A stretch of DNA of 64,000 nucleotides from Collinsella sp. (GTDB lineage: Bacteria > Actinomycetota > Coriobacteriia > Coriobacteriales > Coriobacteriaceae), in NCBI GenBank assembly GCA_019414055.1, contig DXMV01000010.1, positions 1-64,000 of the forward strand, in the 5' to 3' direction. Both the position numbers and the translations under genes were made by a program. Numbering within the stretch: the stretch's first letter is position 1; each line of letters starts with the position of its first letter. The notes below the pieces were generated by a model. That model had not been told where the DNA came from. It saw only the letters and a list, made by a program, of their open reading frames with translations, and made no database searches. Shown here piece by piece: positions 1-9,104 of this stretch.

Positions 1-67
1 GAAGCTAAGCCCCATCGCGCCGAGAGTACTGCGGGGCCAGCCCGTGGGAGGCCAGGGCGCCGCTGAC
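1..67 (+). rRNA. rrf: 5S ribosomal RNA, 3' part
   Basis: The window opens inside a 5S rRNA. The GAAGCTAAGCCC segment, the GTACTGCGGGG stretch and a terminal GGCGCCGCTG-like helix strand follow the order seen in the 3' half of bacterial 5S rRNA. The 5' half lies outside the window. A strong intrinsic terminator about 40 nt downstream fits the end of an rRNA operon. The exact 3' end is approximate. Confidence 0.85.
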
Positions 68-104
68 CGGTGGACGGCACCGAGCCGTCGGATGACTTGA
101 AGAA

Positions 105-134
105 GGGGGAGGCCTCGCGGCCTCCCCCTTTTTT
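105..134 (+). terminator. Intrinsic terminator of the rRNA operon
   Basis: A perfect 10-bp GC-rich stem (GGGGGAGGCC with GGCCTCCCCC) closes a TCGC tetraloop and is followed by six T residues. It lies just after the 5S rRNA and is a textbook Rho-independent terminator. Confidence 0.95.
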
Positions 135-201
135 GCGTTAATACATCACAATGTAGTTGCATTTCACCTGTAACCCGGTTGGGCTTATGGGTAATGAGCT
201 T

Positions 202-669
202 TTATTTAAAGACAATAAATCGAATCACAAGGGCAACTGCTACGACCACAATGATCAAAAGCAAGAATTGGAGTCGATGCTGCCTACGTCGTTTACTTGA
301 TGAAACGAAGATCGTTTTCCCTTGTTTTGGCGTCTCGAGATAACGAGCCGAATGCGTTAAGGTTTGCTTAGGTCGAGGACCTCTTTGATGCCGAGTTACG
401 GGCTTTTTCGTCGGATCGTCATTGATTGCGCTGTTTTTTGATAATGGCGCATCTTTCAGATATACGGGATCGCCCGATGCGACGCCCATATGCTTACGCC
501 CCGTTTGGGCATCCTCCAGCGATTGATATCGATTTCTCGTCACATACTCGGGCTCAGGATCATTAATGGGCTCTTGCGAGATGTGGGGGCGATGGAACCG
601 TGGCGGCTGCGTAGAGGCATCTTCCCCCTGCGTCGGCATAAACATATTGTTCTGGTTTTGGTCGTCCAT
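202..669 (-). CDS. Hypothetical tail-anchored membrane protein
   Basis: This is a 155-residue protein of unknown function. Residues 1-130 are hydrophilic and rich in Pro, Gln, Arg and Lys, with no recognised domain. A basic patch (KRRRQHR) is followed by a single strongly hydrophobic segment that forms the last 20-odd residues (LLLIIVVVAVALVIRFI). That layout predicts a C-terminally anchored protein with a cytoplasmic, probably disordered, N-terminal part. The start codon is preceded by AAAGGG. The gene runs away from hsp20 across a 277-bp AT-richer intergenic region. I do not recognise the family; the reading frame itself is convincing. Confidence 0.7.
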   Translation of the reverse strand: MDDQNQNNMFMPTQGEDASTQPPRFHRPHISQEPINDPEPEYVTRNRYQSLEDAQTGRKHMGVASGDPVYLKDAPLSKNSAINDDPTKKPVTRHQRGPRPKQTLTHSARYLETPKQGKTIFVSSSKRRRQHRLQFLLLIIVVVAVALVIRFIVFK

Positions 670-851
670 GATGCCCTTTAGCTCGTTACCAACAACGCGT
701 ATGCGCTCATTGTAAGCCCCTTGTTATTTGTAGCTGTGGACATACTCGTAATTTAAGCTCTGGTTCAAAGAACCTTAACCTTCCTAAAACCTTAGTCGGA
801 TGCACTTAGATATACTTATAGTACTGGACTTAAAAAACTTTATAGTCGGTG

Positions 852-885
852 TATATATGAGCACCGGGTGGGCATATATATGAGC
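852..885 (+). promoter_or_regulatory. Direct repeat TATATATGAGC x2 upstream of hsp20
   Basis: The 11-mer TATATATGAGC occurs at 852-862 and again at 875-885, so the copies start 23 bp apart, about two helical turns. The second copy ends about 60 bp before the hsp20 start. No CIRCE or HAIR heat-shock element is visible. Tandem binding by a regulator of hsp20 is a reasonable but unproven reading. Confidence 0.4.
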
Positions 886-946
886 GTCAAAAGAAGTCCC
901 AGTCACCTAGAAGATGACTCGGCAGTCCTATAAAGGAGTGGTAAAC

Positions 947-1378
947 ATGGCAAGCATGGTTCCTTATCGTTCGGTTTTTGGCGTTCGTCCCTCTGCAAGC
1001 TCGTTGTTCGATCTGTTTGATGATATGAGTGATCTGGCGAACAGCTCTATTGCCTCTAAGGCGTTCCCCGTTGATGTTGAGGATAAGGGCGATGGCTATG
1101 AGGTCAAGGCTTATCTGACCGGCGTCGCCAAGGACGATATCGATGTCGAGCTTAACGAGGGCCGTCTGTCCATTAGCGTGAATGTCGAGGAAGACGAGGA
1201 GAACGAGGGCAAGAACTTCCTGCAGAAGGAGTTCAGCTCGTACAGCGCAACTCGTGGCGTGTATCTAAAGGACGCTTCGAGCGAGGGCCTCTCGGCTAAG
1301 TACGCTGACGGCATCCTGACCGTTACGGTTCCCAAGATCGTCGAGAACAAGAACGTTACGAAGATCTCCATTGACTAA
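947..1378 (+). CDS. Hsp20 family small heat-shock protein
   Basis: The product is a 143-residue ATP-independent holdase that would keep unfolded proteins soluble for refolding by other chaperones. The alpha-crystallin domain covers roughly residues 35-140: it opens with the FPVDVEDKGDGYEVKAYLTG-type strand and ends with the signature ADGILTVTVPK, followed by a KISID tail. I chose the ATG at 947 because TAAAGGAG lies 8 nt upstream; the in-frame start at 914 has no comparable site. The gene is monocistronic, with a direct repeat upstream and a strong terminator downstream. The N-terminal arm (MVPYRSVFGVRPS) is short, as in other Gram-positive members. Confidence 0.93.
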   Translation: MASMVPYRSVFGVRPSASSLFDLFDDMSDLANSSIASKAFPVDVEDKGDGYEVKAYLTGVAKDDIDVELNEGRLSISVNVEEDEENEGKNFLQKEFSSYSATRGVYLKDASSEGLSAKYADGILTVTVPKIVENKNVTKISID

Positions 1379-1411
1379 CTTCGTTGGCGTTCTGTGCTAT
1401 TAAGAGATAAC

Positions 1412-1447
1412 AAAAGGGGCTGGGAAGCGATTCCCGGCCCCTTTTGC
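1412..1447 (+). terminator. Intrinsic terminator after hsp20
   Basis: AAAAGGGGCTGGGAA pairs with TTCCCGGCCCCTTTT around a GCGA loop. The A-tract before and T-tract after the stem let it work in both directions, so it may also terminate the converging MBL-fold gene ending at 1461. Confidence 0.88.
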
Positions 1448-1460
1448 TGTCTAGGACAGT

Positions 1461-2270
1461 CTATTGAATGGTTGCCGGCTGATACTGACTCGCAGGGCGT
1501 ATCGAGAGTTTTCGCGATCCTTGGAGAAGGGTTGCGGAGCTGCCGACCTCGTCATCCAGGGTTGCGGCCAGAGCTTTGGCATAGCTTTTGACGGTAAGGC
1601 TCGGACGATTGTTATCTTGGCTGATATGCATGGCAATGAGCTGTTCGGTGCGATCGGTAACAAGTTCGCGCGCGGCTTCGGCGGCTTGACCATTGGAGAG
1701 GTGTCCCCTTGCAGACAGGATGCGCTCCTGAAGAAAGCGGGGATATTCTCCCTCGCGCAGCATGGCCACATCGTGGTTGCTTTCGAGCGCGAGGACTCGA
1801 CAATCTTTGAGGGTGTTCATGGCTTGGCTCGATAGCTCTCCGGTGTCGGTGGCAAACCCAATGGAATCATCGAGAGCATTGAATCGATAGCCGACCGGAT
1901 TGATAACATCGTGTGATGTTGAGTAGGTTTGCACGTGGATGCCGGCAATGGATAGGGCGTCACCGGGATCGAATTCCTCGACAAGCAAATGCGAAAGATT
2001 TTCTTTGCTCGAAAGAGTGCCCCTGCTGGCAAAGAGGGGGCCGTGCCAGTGCTTGCTCCAGACATCGAGACCTTTGATGTGGTCGCTGTGCTCATGAGTG
2101 ATGAGAAGAGCCGAGACGTTGTCTGCCGAGAGCCCCAGTTCTGCCATGCGCTTTAATGTCTCGCGGCGAGAAAGACCGTCGTCAATCATGATGAGCCCCC
2201 GGGGGCCTTCGATGAGCGCGCAGTTGCCTTTTGAGCCGCTGCCAAGGATATGAAGGTGCAGACGGGACAT
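1461..2270 (-). CDS. MBL-fold metallohydrolase, YycJ/WalJ-like
   Basis: A 269-residue metallo-beta-lactamase-fold protein. The strand-turn HILGSGSKGN (residues 7-16) and the metal motif H59-E-H61-S-D63-H64 are diagnostic; further His residues (for example SNHDV and RGHLSN) supply the rest of a two-metal site. The LGSGSKGNC opening is typical of the YycJ/WalJ branch, implicated in cell-wall or DNA-related functions near walKR in Firmicutes; no walKR genes are present here. The ATG at 2270 gives the family-typical N-terminus; a longer frame from 2351 would add 27 residues and overlap tilS. It is divergent from tilS. The substrate is unknown, though the nuclease-like DNA/RNA branch is the most likely. 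Confidence 0.85.
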   Translation of the reverse strand: MSRLHLHILGSGSKGNCALIEGPRGLIMIDDGLSRRETLKRMAELGLSADNVSALLITHEHSDHIKGLDVWSKHWHGPLFASRGTLSSKENLSHLLVEEFDPGDALSIAGIHVQTYSTSHDVINPVGYRFNALDDSIGFATDTGELSSQAMNTLKDCRVLALESNHDVAMLREGEYPRFLQERILSARGHLSNGQAAEAARELVTDRTEQLIAMHISQDNNRPSLTVKSYAKALAATLDDEVGSSATLLQGSRKLSIRPASQYQPATIQ

Positions 2271-2318
2271 AAGATTCCAAAGGATACAATGGGTGCGAAC
2301 GAATAGAGGAGGAAGCAA

Positions 2319-3860
2319 ATGCCAACGGTATCTCAGCATTATGGACACCATGCTGCATCGTGGGCCGATGATAAAGCCCTGGCGACGCGGCAGACGGCTG
2401 CCCCCGTGGTGCTCATGGTATCAGGTGGTGCGGACTCGACGGCTTTGCTTCTTATGGCATGCACATCAAAGTTGGATATTCTGGATGGGCGTGGTGTGGC
2501 CCCCATCGCGCGCGAGCGACTGCACGTGCTGCATGTGAACCATCATCTGCGCGGCGAGGCATCCGATGGCGACGAGGCCTTTGTGCGCGGCCTATGCGCA
2601 CAATATGGCTTGCCGCTGTGTGTTGAGCATGCCTATTTTGATGATGAATCGGGCAATATCGAGGCGGCTGCCCGCGAGGTGCGCTATGCCGCGGCGCGGA
2701 GGTATGTTCGCGAGCTCTGCGCCCAGACGGGGGCACCGCGAACGGCGGCTCGTATCTGCACCGCACACACGTCTTCGGATCGCGCGGAAACGTTTTTGAT
2801 GAACGCGATTAAGGGTTCGGGGCCCGCTGGTCTATCGAGCATTCCTCGCCGGAGGAATATCGTGGTGCGTCCCTTGCTCGACCTGACCCATGGTGAGCTC
2901 GTGGGCTATCTGCAGGTGCATGGTCAGCCGTGGCGAGAGGACGAGAGCAACGAGGACGTGTCGTACTTGCGTAACTACGTGCGCCATCGAGTGATGCCGG
3001 TGGTGGCGCAGCGCAACGCGAGCGTCTGTAAGACGATTGGCGCCGCCTGCGAAATCTTAGGCGATGAGGACGCCTTTCTTTCCCAGCTTTCCGCACAGGC
3101 GTTTCGAAGCTGTCTGCGTAAGGAGGCGGCGGGTGCACTGGTCCTTGACGCTCGCCGACTGGCCGCGGCCGAGGTGGTGATCGCTCGGCGCATGGTGCGA
3201 CTGGCAATTAAGCGTATCGACCCCGACGCTCGCCCGGAGATGCGGCATGTGGAGCGCGTGCTCGCCTGTGTCGCCGAAGGATCGGGTTCGGTCACGCTGC
3301 CGGCGGGAATCGATGCGCGCGTGGAGTTTGGCATGCTGTCATTCAAGGCTCCGGCGGCGCGCGAGGGGTTAGTTGCCGATTGGGTCACCATTCCCGGTCG
3401 ATTGCCGCTGGGGGCGGGCCGCATCCTGGTGGCAGAGCCGATGGCCGTCGAGCCGGGGTGTGATATCGTGCGCCGTGCCCGCGAACTCGCGGGTGCCGGA
3501 GGGGCGGCCGCTATGGTGGATGCCGCGACGCTGGGCTTTGCCGATCGCGATAGCGAACGGATGCTCGCCGGCTCGCGCGGGGAGATTCCCGCCGAGGCGC
3601 GTTTGGCGCGTCTGTGGGTAGACGGTCCCGCGCCGGGGGATGTGATGTGTCCGTTGGGCATGAGTGGGCGAAGTAAGAAGGTATCCGACCTGCTCAACGA
3701 GGCTCGTATTCCCGTTTCTGAGCGCGCAGGCGTTCCTGTGGTGAGAACGGCTCCGGGAGGTGCCGTGGTATGGGTCGCAGGCGTTCGCACGGACGAGCGT
3801 TTTAAATGCACGGCCGCAACGCGCGTGGCATATCTGCTTCGTGTGGTCGATGCGGAATAG
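2319..3860 (+). CDS. tilS: tRNA(Ile)-lysidine synthetase TilS
   Basis: This ATP-dependent enzyme adds lysine to C34 of the CAU-anticodon tRNA-Ile, changing its codon to AUA and its identity to Ile. The 513-residue protein has the PP-loop SGGADS at residues 35-40 in an N-terminal ATP-pyrophosphatase domain, HVNHHLRG and RNYVRHRVMP-type segments, and a C-terminal TilS domain ending near SGRSKKVSDLLNEARIP. The start at 2319 follows GAGGAGGAAG. tilS-hpt-ftsH is a widely conserved order. The 147-bp gap to hpt contains a hairpin, so hpt-ftsH may have its own promoter. Confidence 0.95.
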   Translation: MPTVSQHYGHHAASWADDKALATRQTAAPVVLMVSGGADSTALLLMACTSKLDILDGRGVAPIARERLHVLHVNHHLRGEASDGDEAFVRGLCAQYGLPLCVEHAYFDDESGNIEAAAREVRYAAARRYVRELCAQTGAPRTAARICTAHTSSDRAETFLMNAIKGSGPAGLSSIPRRRNIVVRPLLDLTHGELVGYLQVHGQPWREDESNEDVSYLRNYVRHRVMPVVAQRNASVCKTIGAACEILGDEDAFLSQLSAQAFRSCLRKEAAGALVLDARRLAAAEVVIARRMVRLAIKRIDPDARPEMRHVERVLACVAEGSGSVTLPAGIDARVEFGMLSFKAPAAREGLVADWVTIPGRLPLGAGRILVAEPMAVEPGCDIVRRARELAGAGGAAAMVDAATLGFADRDSERMLAGSRGEIPAEARLARLWVDGPAPGDVMCPLGMSGRSKKVSDLLNEARIPVSERAGVPVVRTAPGGAVVWVAGVRTDERFKCTAATRVAYLLRVVDAE

Positions 3861-3911
3861 TGCCTTGCGCCTACTATTCTGTGCGACGTTGACGGTATTC
3901 CCGCGCTGATG

Positions 3912-3942
3912 GCGCACGGGCTGGTAAATATACCCCGTGCGC
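3912..3942 (+). repeat. Hairpin in the tilS-hpt gap
   Basis: GCGCACGGG at 3912-3920 pairs perfectly with CCCGTGCGC at 3934-3942. There is no T-tract, so it is not a clear terminator. A possible -10 element TAGAAT follows at 3946-3951, about 57 bp before the hpt start. It may be a promoter-linked or RNA-processing structure. Confidence 0.5.
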
Positions 3943-4007
3943 TGCTAGAATGTGTAGTTCGCGTCCATACGGCGGTGTGTGGGCGATAAGCACAAGAAAG
4001 GGTTGTC

Positions 4008-4556
4008 ATGGCTTCTCAACATCCGGATATCGAGAAGGTTCTGTTTACGCAGGAGGATATCGACGGTATCGTCTCTCGCCTAGGCGAGCAGATTACGCGC
4101 GACTACGCGGGTAAGGATCTGGTGCTGATTGCGGTCCTGCGCGGCGCCGTGGTCTTTATGGGCGACCTGATGCGCAAGATCGAGCTGCCGACCAACATCG
4201 ATTTCATGGCTGTTTCGAGCTATGGCGACGGTGTGAAGTCCTCGGGTATCGTGCGTATCATTAAGGACCTGGATATCGACATCCGCGGTCGCGACGTGCT
4301 GATCGTCGAGGATATTCTGGACTCGGGCCTGACGCTCAAGTATCTGATGAAGAACCTCGAGAGCCGCAAGCCTGCTTCTCTGGAGGTCGCCGCCTTCCTG
4401 TGGAAGGACGTTGAGGACCGTACCTCGGCCGTCACGCCCAAGTATGTTGGAACCCATTGCCCCGATGCCTTTGTGGTGGGCTACGGCCTCGACTATGCCG
4501 AGCGCTATCGTAACCTTCCGTATCTGGGCATTTTGAAACCGGAGGTTTATTCGTAA
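4008..4556 (+). CDS. hpt: Hypoxanthine phosphoribosyltransferase
   Basis: This purine-salvage enzyme makes IMP (and often GMP) from the base and PRPP in the cytoplasm. The 182-residue length is standard. The PRPP-binding loop VLIVEDILDSGLT (residues 97-109) carries the paired acidic residues E101-D102, and VLRGAVVFMGDL (about 43-54) is the conserved loop before it. The C-terminal FVVGYGLDYAERYRNLPYLG is also typical. The start lies behind AAAGGG. The stop codon is one base from the ftsH ATG, so the two genes are almost certainly cotranscribed and probably translationally coupled, as in many Gram-positives. Confidence 0.97.
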   Translation: MASQHPDIEKVLFTQEDIDGIVSRLGEQITRDYAGKDLVLIAVLRGAVVFMGDLMRKIELPTNIDFMAVSSYGDGVKSSGIVRIIKDLDIDIRGRDVLIVEDILDSGLTLKYLMKNLESRKPASLEVAAFLWKDVEDRTSAVTPKYVGTHCPDAFVVGYGLDYAERYRNLPYLGILKPEVYS

Positions 4557-4557
4557 G

Positions 4558-6696
<2,139 letters not shown>

Positions 6697-6707
6697 TCTT
6701 TGTGGCG

Positions 6708-6741
6708 AAAGCCTCCGCGGGGAAACCTGCGGAGGCTTTTT
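6708..6741 (+). terminator. Intrinsic terminator after ftsH
   Basis: AAAGCCTCCGC at 6708-6718 pairs with GCGGAGGCTTT at 6729-6739 and runs into a T-tract. It closes the tilS-hpt-ftsH unit. Confidence 0.92.
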
Positions 6742-6746
6742 CCTTT

Positions 6747-6806
6747 GTTGATTGGGGACAGACTTAAATGAGCGTTTTCACGCATTTAGGTCTGTCCCCA
6801 ATCAAC
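6747..6806. repeat. GGGACA-core palindrome (REP-like)
   Basis: A 17-bp perfect inverted repeat (arms 6747-6763 and 6790-6806) surrounds an inner TTAAATG/CATTTAG pairing and a short loop. The outer arms contain GGGGACAG/CTGTCCCC, a core shared by other hairpins in this window (24.27, 27.71, 27.78, 30.05, 59.28 and 61.74 kb). It sits between a terminator and the aminotransferase start and has no T-tract of its own. Such elements are often spread by RAYT transposases; none is in the window. Confidence 0.8.
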
Positions 6807-6866
6807 ATTGCTGCGGCGCTTTGCTCGACTAAAGCGTACAATAGCGCCTATGCGAAAGGGGAACAG

Positions 6867-8057
6867 ATGATCAACGAAACTATGTATGCTCGCGGTGCGG
6901 AAAGCTCCATCATCCGCGAGATTTTTAGCTATGGCCTTGAGCGCAAGGCGCAAATCGGCGCGGAAAACGTGTTCGATTTCTCGCTGGGCAACCCGAGCGT
7001 TCCTACTCCCGCTGCCGTCGCGGAGTCCATCAAAAAGGCGCTTGAACTGCCGAGTGACCAGCTGCACGGTTATACGCCCGCTCCGGGCCTGCCGCAATGT
7101 CGAGCCGCCGTGGCTGAGTCGCTTAACCGTCGATTCGGTACGAGCTATGAGGGCAAAGATGTCTTTATGACCGTGGGCGCGGCGGCTTCGCTCACCTGCA
7201 CGCTCAATGCCGTTACGAACCCGGGTGACGAGGTCATTGTTATCGCCCCGTACTTCCCGGAGTATCGCGTGTGGATTGAGAAGGCCGGCTGTACGTGTGT
7301 CGAGGCGCTCGCCGATGAAGATACGTTCCAGCTGAGCGTGGATAACGTGCTCAAGGCGATTACCGACAAGACAGCTGCCGTCATTATCGACTCACCGAAT
7401 AACCCGACGGGCGCCGTGTATACGCGCGATACCCTGACGCGACTGGCCAATGTTTTACGCGAGGTCAACGCCAAGCGCGATCCCGAGAATCCGATCATGC
7501 TTATCTCGGATGAGCCGTATCGCGAGATTGTCTATGGCGCCGAGGTGCCTTGGGTGCCTTCGATCTACGAGCACACCATCGTGTGTTACTCGTATTCCAA
7601 GTCGCTTTCGCTACCGGGCGAGCGCGTCGGGTGGATCCTGGTTCCCAATACGAATCCTCAGGCAGCTCGTCTAATGCCCGCCGTTGCCGGTGCCGCCCGT
7701 ACGCTGGGCTTCGTGTGCGCTCCGGCGCTCTTCCAGCGCGTGATTATTGATTGCATCGATGAGCCGAGTGACGTTGAGGCCTATGCACGCAACCGCACGG
7801 CGCTTACCGATGCGCTGGCGGAGTACGGCTACACCTATGTTGAGCCGGATGGTGCATTCTACCTGTGGGTGAAGGCGTTGGAGCCCGATGCGAACGCTTT
7901 CTGCGAGCGCGCGAAGAAGTACGAACTGCTCGCAGTGCCCTCGGACAGTTTTGGCATGCCGGGCTGGTTCCGCTTGGGCTACTGCGTGAGCTACGAGACT
8001 ATCGTCAACTCACTGCCTGCCTGGAAGCAGTTGGCGGACGAGTATCGTTCAAAGTAA
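6867..8057 (+). CDS. PLP-dependent aminotransferase, class I/II
   Basis: A 396-residue fold-type I aminotransferase. The Schiff-base lysine is in SYSKSLSLPGERVGW, the cofactor-phosphate region includes TVGAAASLTC, and the pyridine-ring Asp is in ISDEPYREIVYG after the SPNNPTG motif. This pattern matches AspB/AlaA-like enzymes that move amino groups between amino acids and 2-oxoacids; the substrate cannot be set from sequence alone. I chose the ATG at 6867 because GAAAGGGGA lies just upstream. An in-frame start at 6768 would place the coding region inside the palindrome at 6747-6806 and has no ribosome binding site. The gene is apparently monocistronic. Confidence 0.9.
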   Translation: MINETMYARGAESSIIREIFSYGLERKAQIGAENVFDFSLGNPSVPTPAAVAESIKKALELPSDQLHGYTPAPGLPQCRAAVAESLNRRFGTSYEGKDVFMTVGAAASLTCTLNAVTNPGDEVIVIAPYFPEYRVWIEKAGCTCVEALADEDTFQLSVDNVLKAITDKTAAVIIDSPNNPTGAVYTRDTLTRLANVLREVNAKRDPENPIMLISDEPYREIVYGAEVPWVPSIYEHTIVCYSYSKSLSLPGERVGWILVPNTNPQAARLMPAVAGAARTLGFVCAPALFQRVIIDCIDEPSDVEAYARNRTALTDALAEYGYTYVEPDGAFYLWVKALEPDANAFCERAKKYELLAVPSDSFGMPGWFRLGYCVSYETIVNSLPAWKQLADEYRSK

Positions 8058-8073
8058 AGCGCTCTGCTTACAA

Positions 8074-8089
8074 TGTTTTACGTGAAACG
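8074..8089. promoter_or_regulatory. parS: Candidate parS (ParB/Spo0J) site
   Basis: TGTTTTACGTGAAACG matches the widely conserved parS sequence TGTTTCACGTGAAACA at 14 of 16 positions and keeps the ACGT centre and the full right half GTGAAAC. It lies in the gap after the aminotransferase. The nearby tilS-hpt-ftsH operon is often origin-proximal, which fits the usual location of parS sites. A single 14/16 match could arise by chance. Confidence 0.5.
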
Positions 8090-8115
8090 GGGTTTGGTGC
8101 TAAGCCAGACCCCGT
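8087..8115 (+). repeat. Hairpin downstream of the aminotransferase
   Basis: ACGGGGTTTGG (8087-8097) pairs with CCAGACCCCGT (8105-8115) with one G-T pair. It overlaps the end of the parS-like site by 3 bp. A weak T content follows, so it could be a poor terminator of the upstream gene. Confidence 0.55.
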
Positions 8116-8216
8116 TGTCTATGCCGTTGTGTGATTGGGATGAAGCAGTTTTACGACTGCCGAAAGCTATGCGTACAATGAATATACGCGACGGCCATAC
8201 TGGACAAGGAGACCCG

Positions 8217-9038
8217 ATGCCCTACCTTCTTTCTTGTGATATTCATACTCATACGATGTTCTCTGCGCATGCGTACTCAACCATCGAGGAGAACATCTAT
8301 TGGGCGGCAGAGCGCGGCCTTCAGGTGCTCGGTTCCGCCGATCATTTAAGCTCGATGGTTACGCCTTGTCCCAATGACCTGCGCAGTTTCCAATTCTTTA
8401 TTAACCAGGATATCTGGCCGCGCATTTGGAGCGGCGTGTTGGTGCTTCGCGGTGCCGAGGCCGATATCGTTTCGCTGGATGGAGGCCTGTTTGGCGAGGA
8501 CATTCCCGTTTCGCTCGATATTGCCGGCGATTCGTATAGTCGTGAGCATTCGCTGTTCGATTTGGTGACGCGTAATTTGGATTATTTGGTGGCAAGCGTG
8601 CATAACCCGCAGTTTGCCGATGGTGCGACGCTCGCCCAGACAACCGAGATGTACATCAATGCCCTGGATCACCCCAAGGTGTTCATGCTGGGGCATACGG
8701 GGCGCTCGGGCGTGCCGTTCGATATCGATGAGGTGCTGCTGGCGGCCAAGGCCAAGCACAAGATTGTCGAGATCAACAACCACAGCCTTGAGCATGGCAA
8801 CGATGCTGAGCATTGGGACGTGTGCCGCAAGATCGCCGAGCGCTGCGCCGAGCTGGGCGTGGGGATTGGCGTCTCGACTGATGCGCATATTGGCATGGCG
8901 ATTGGCAAGCTCGACCAGGCGCGCAAGATGCTCGACGAGATTCACTTCCCGCTGGATTTGATCGTGACGCGCGACCGCGAGACGCTGTTGCGCGAGATGG
9001 CGGCAGCCGGCGTGTGCGACCTGCGCAAGGGGATGTAA
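8217..9038 (+). CDS. PHP-domain metal-dependent phosphoesterase
   Basis: A 273-residue protein of the PHP superfamily, related to the YcdX/histidinol-phosphatase-like hydrolases. Metal ligands are visible in C-D8-I-H10-T-H12 at the N-terminus, in SADH (about residues 40-43), in GHTGRSG and in STDAHIG near the C-terminus. The fold binds two or three metal ions and hydrolyses phosphate esters; the substrate is unknown. The chosen ATG at 8217 follows ACAAGGAGACCC. An in-frame start at 8073 would add 48 residues unlike the family and overlap the parS-like site. It ends at a bidirectional terminator facing rlmD. Confidence 0.82.
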   Translation: MPYLLSCDIHTHTMFSAHAYSTIEENIYWAAERGLQVLGSADHLSSMVTPCPNDLRSFQFFINQDIWPRIWSGVLVLRGAEADIVSLDGGLFGEDIPVSLDIAGDSYSREHSLFDLVTRNLDYLVASVHNPQFADGATLAQTTEMYINALDHPKVFMLGHTGRSGVPFDIDEVLLAAKAKHKIVEINNHSLEHGNDAEHWDVCRKIAERCAELGVGIGVSTDAHIGMAIGKLDQARKMLDEIHFPLDLIVTRDRETLLREMAAAGVCDLRKGM

Positions 9039-9058
9039 CGAGACTCATATGCCCAACG

Positions 9059-9094
9059 AAAGGGGGCGGTCCAGACGGGCCGCCCCCTTTCTTG
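9059..9094. terminator. Bidirectional intrinsic terminator
   Basis: AAAGGGGGCGG (9059-9069) pairs with CCGCCCCCTTT (9080-9090). The A- and T-runs flank the stem, so it can serve both the PHP gene and the converging rlmD gene that ends at 9105. Confidence 0.9.
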
Positions 9095-9104
9095 TGCCGG
9101 TGGA

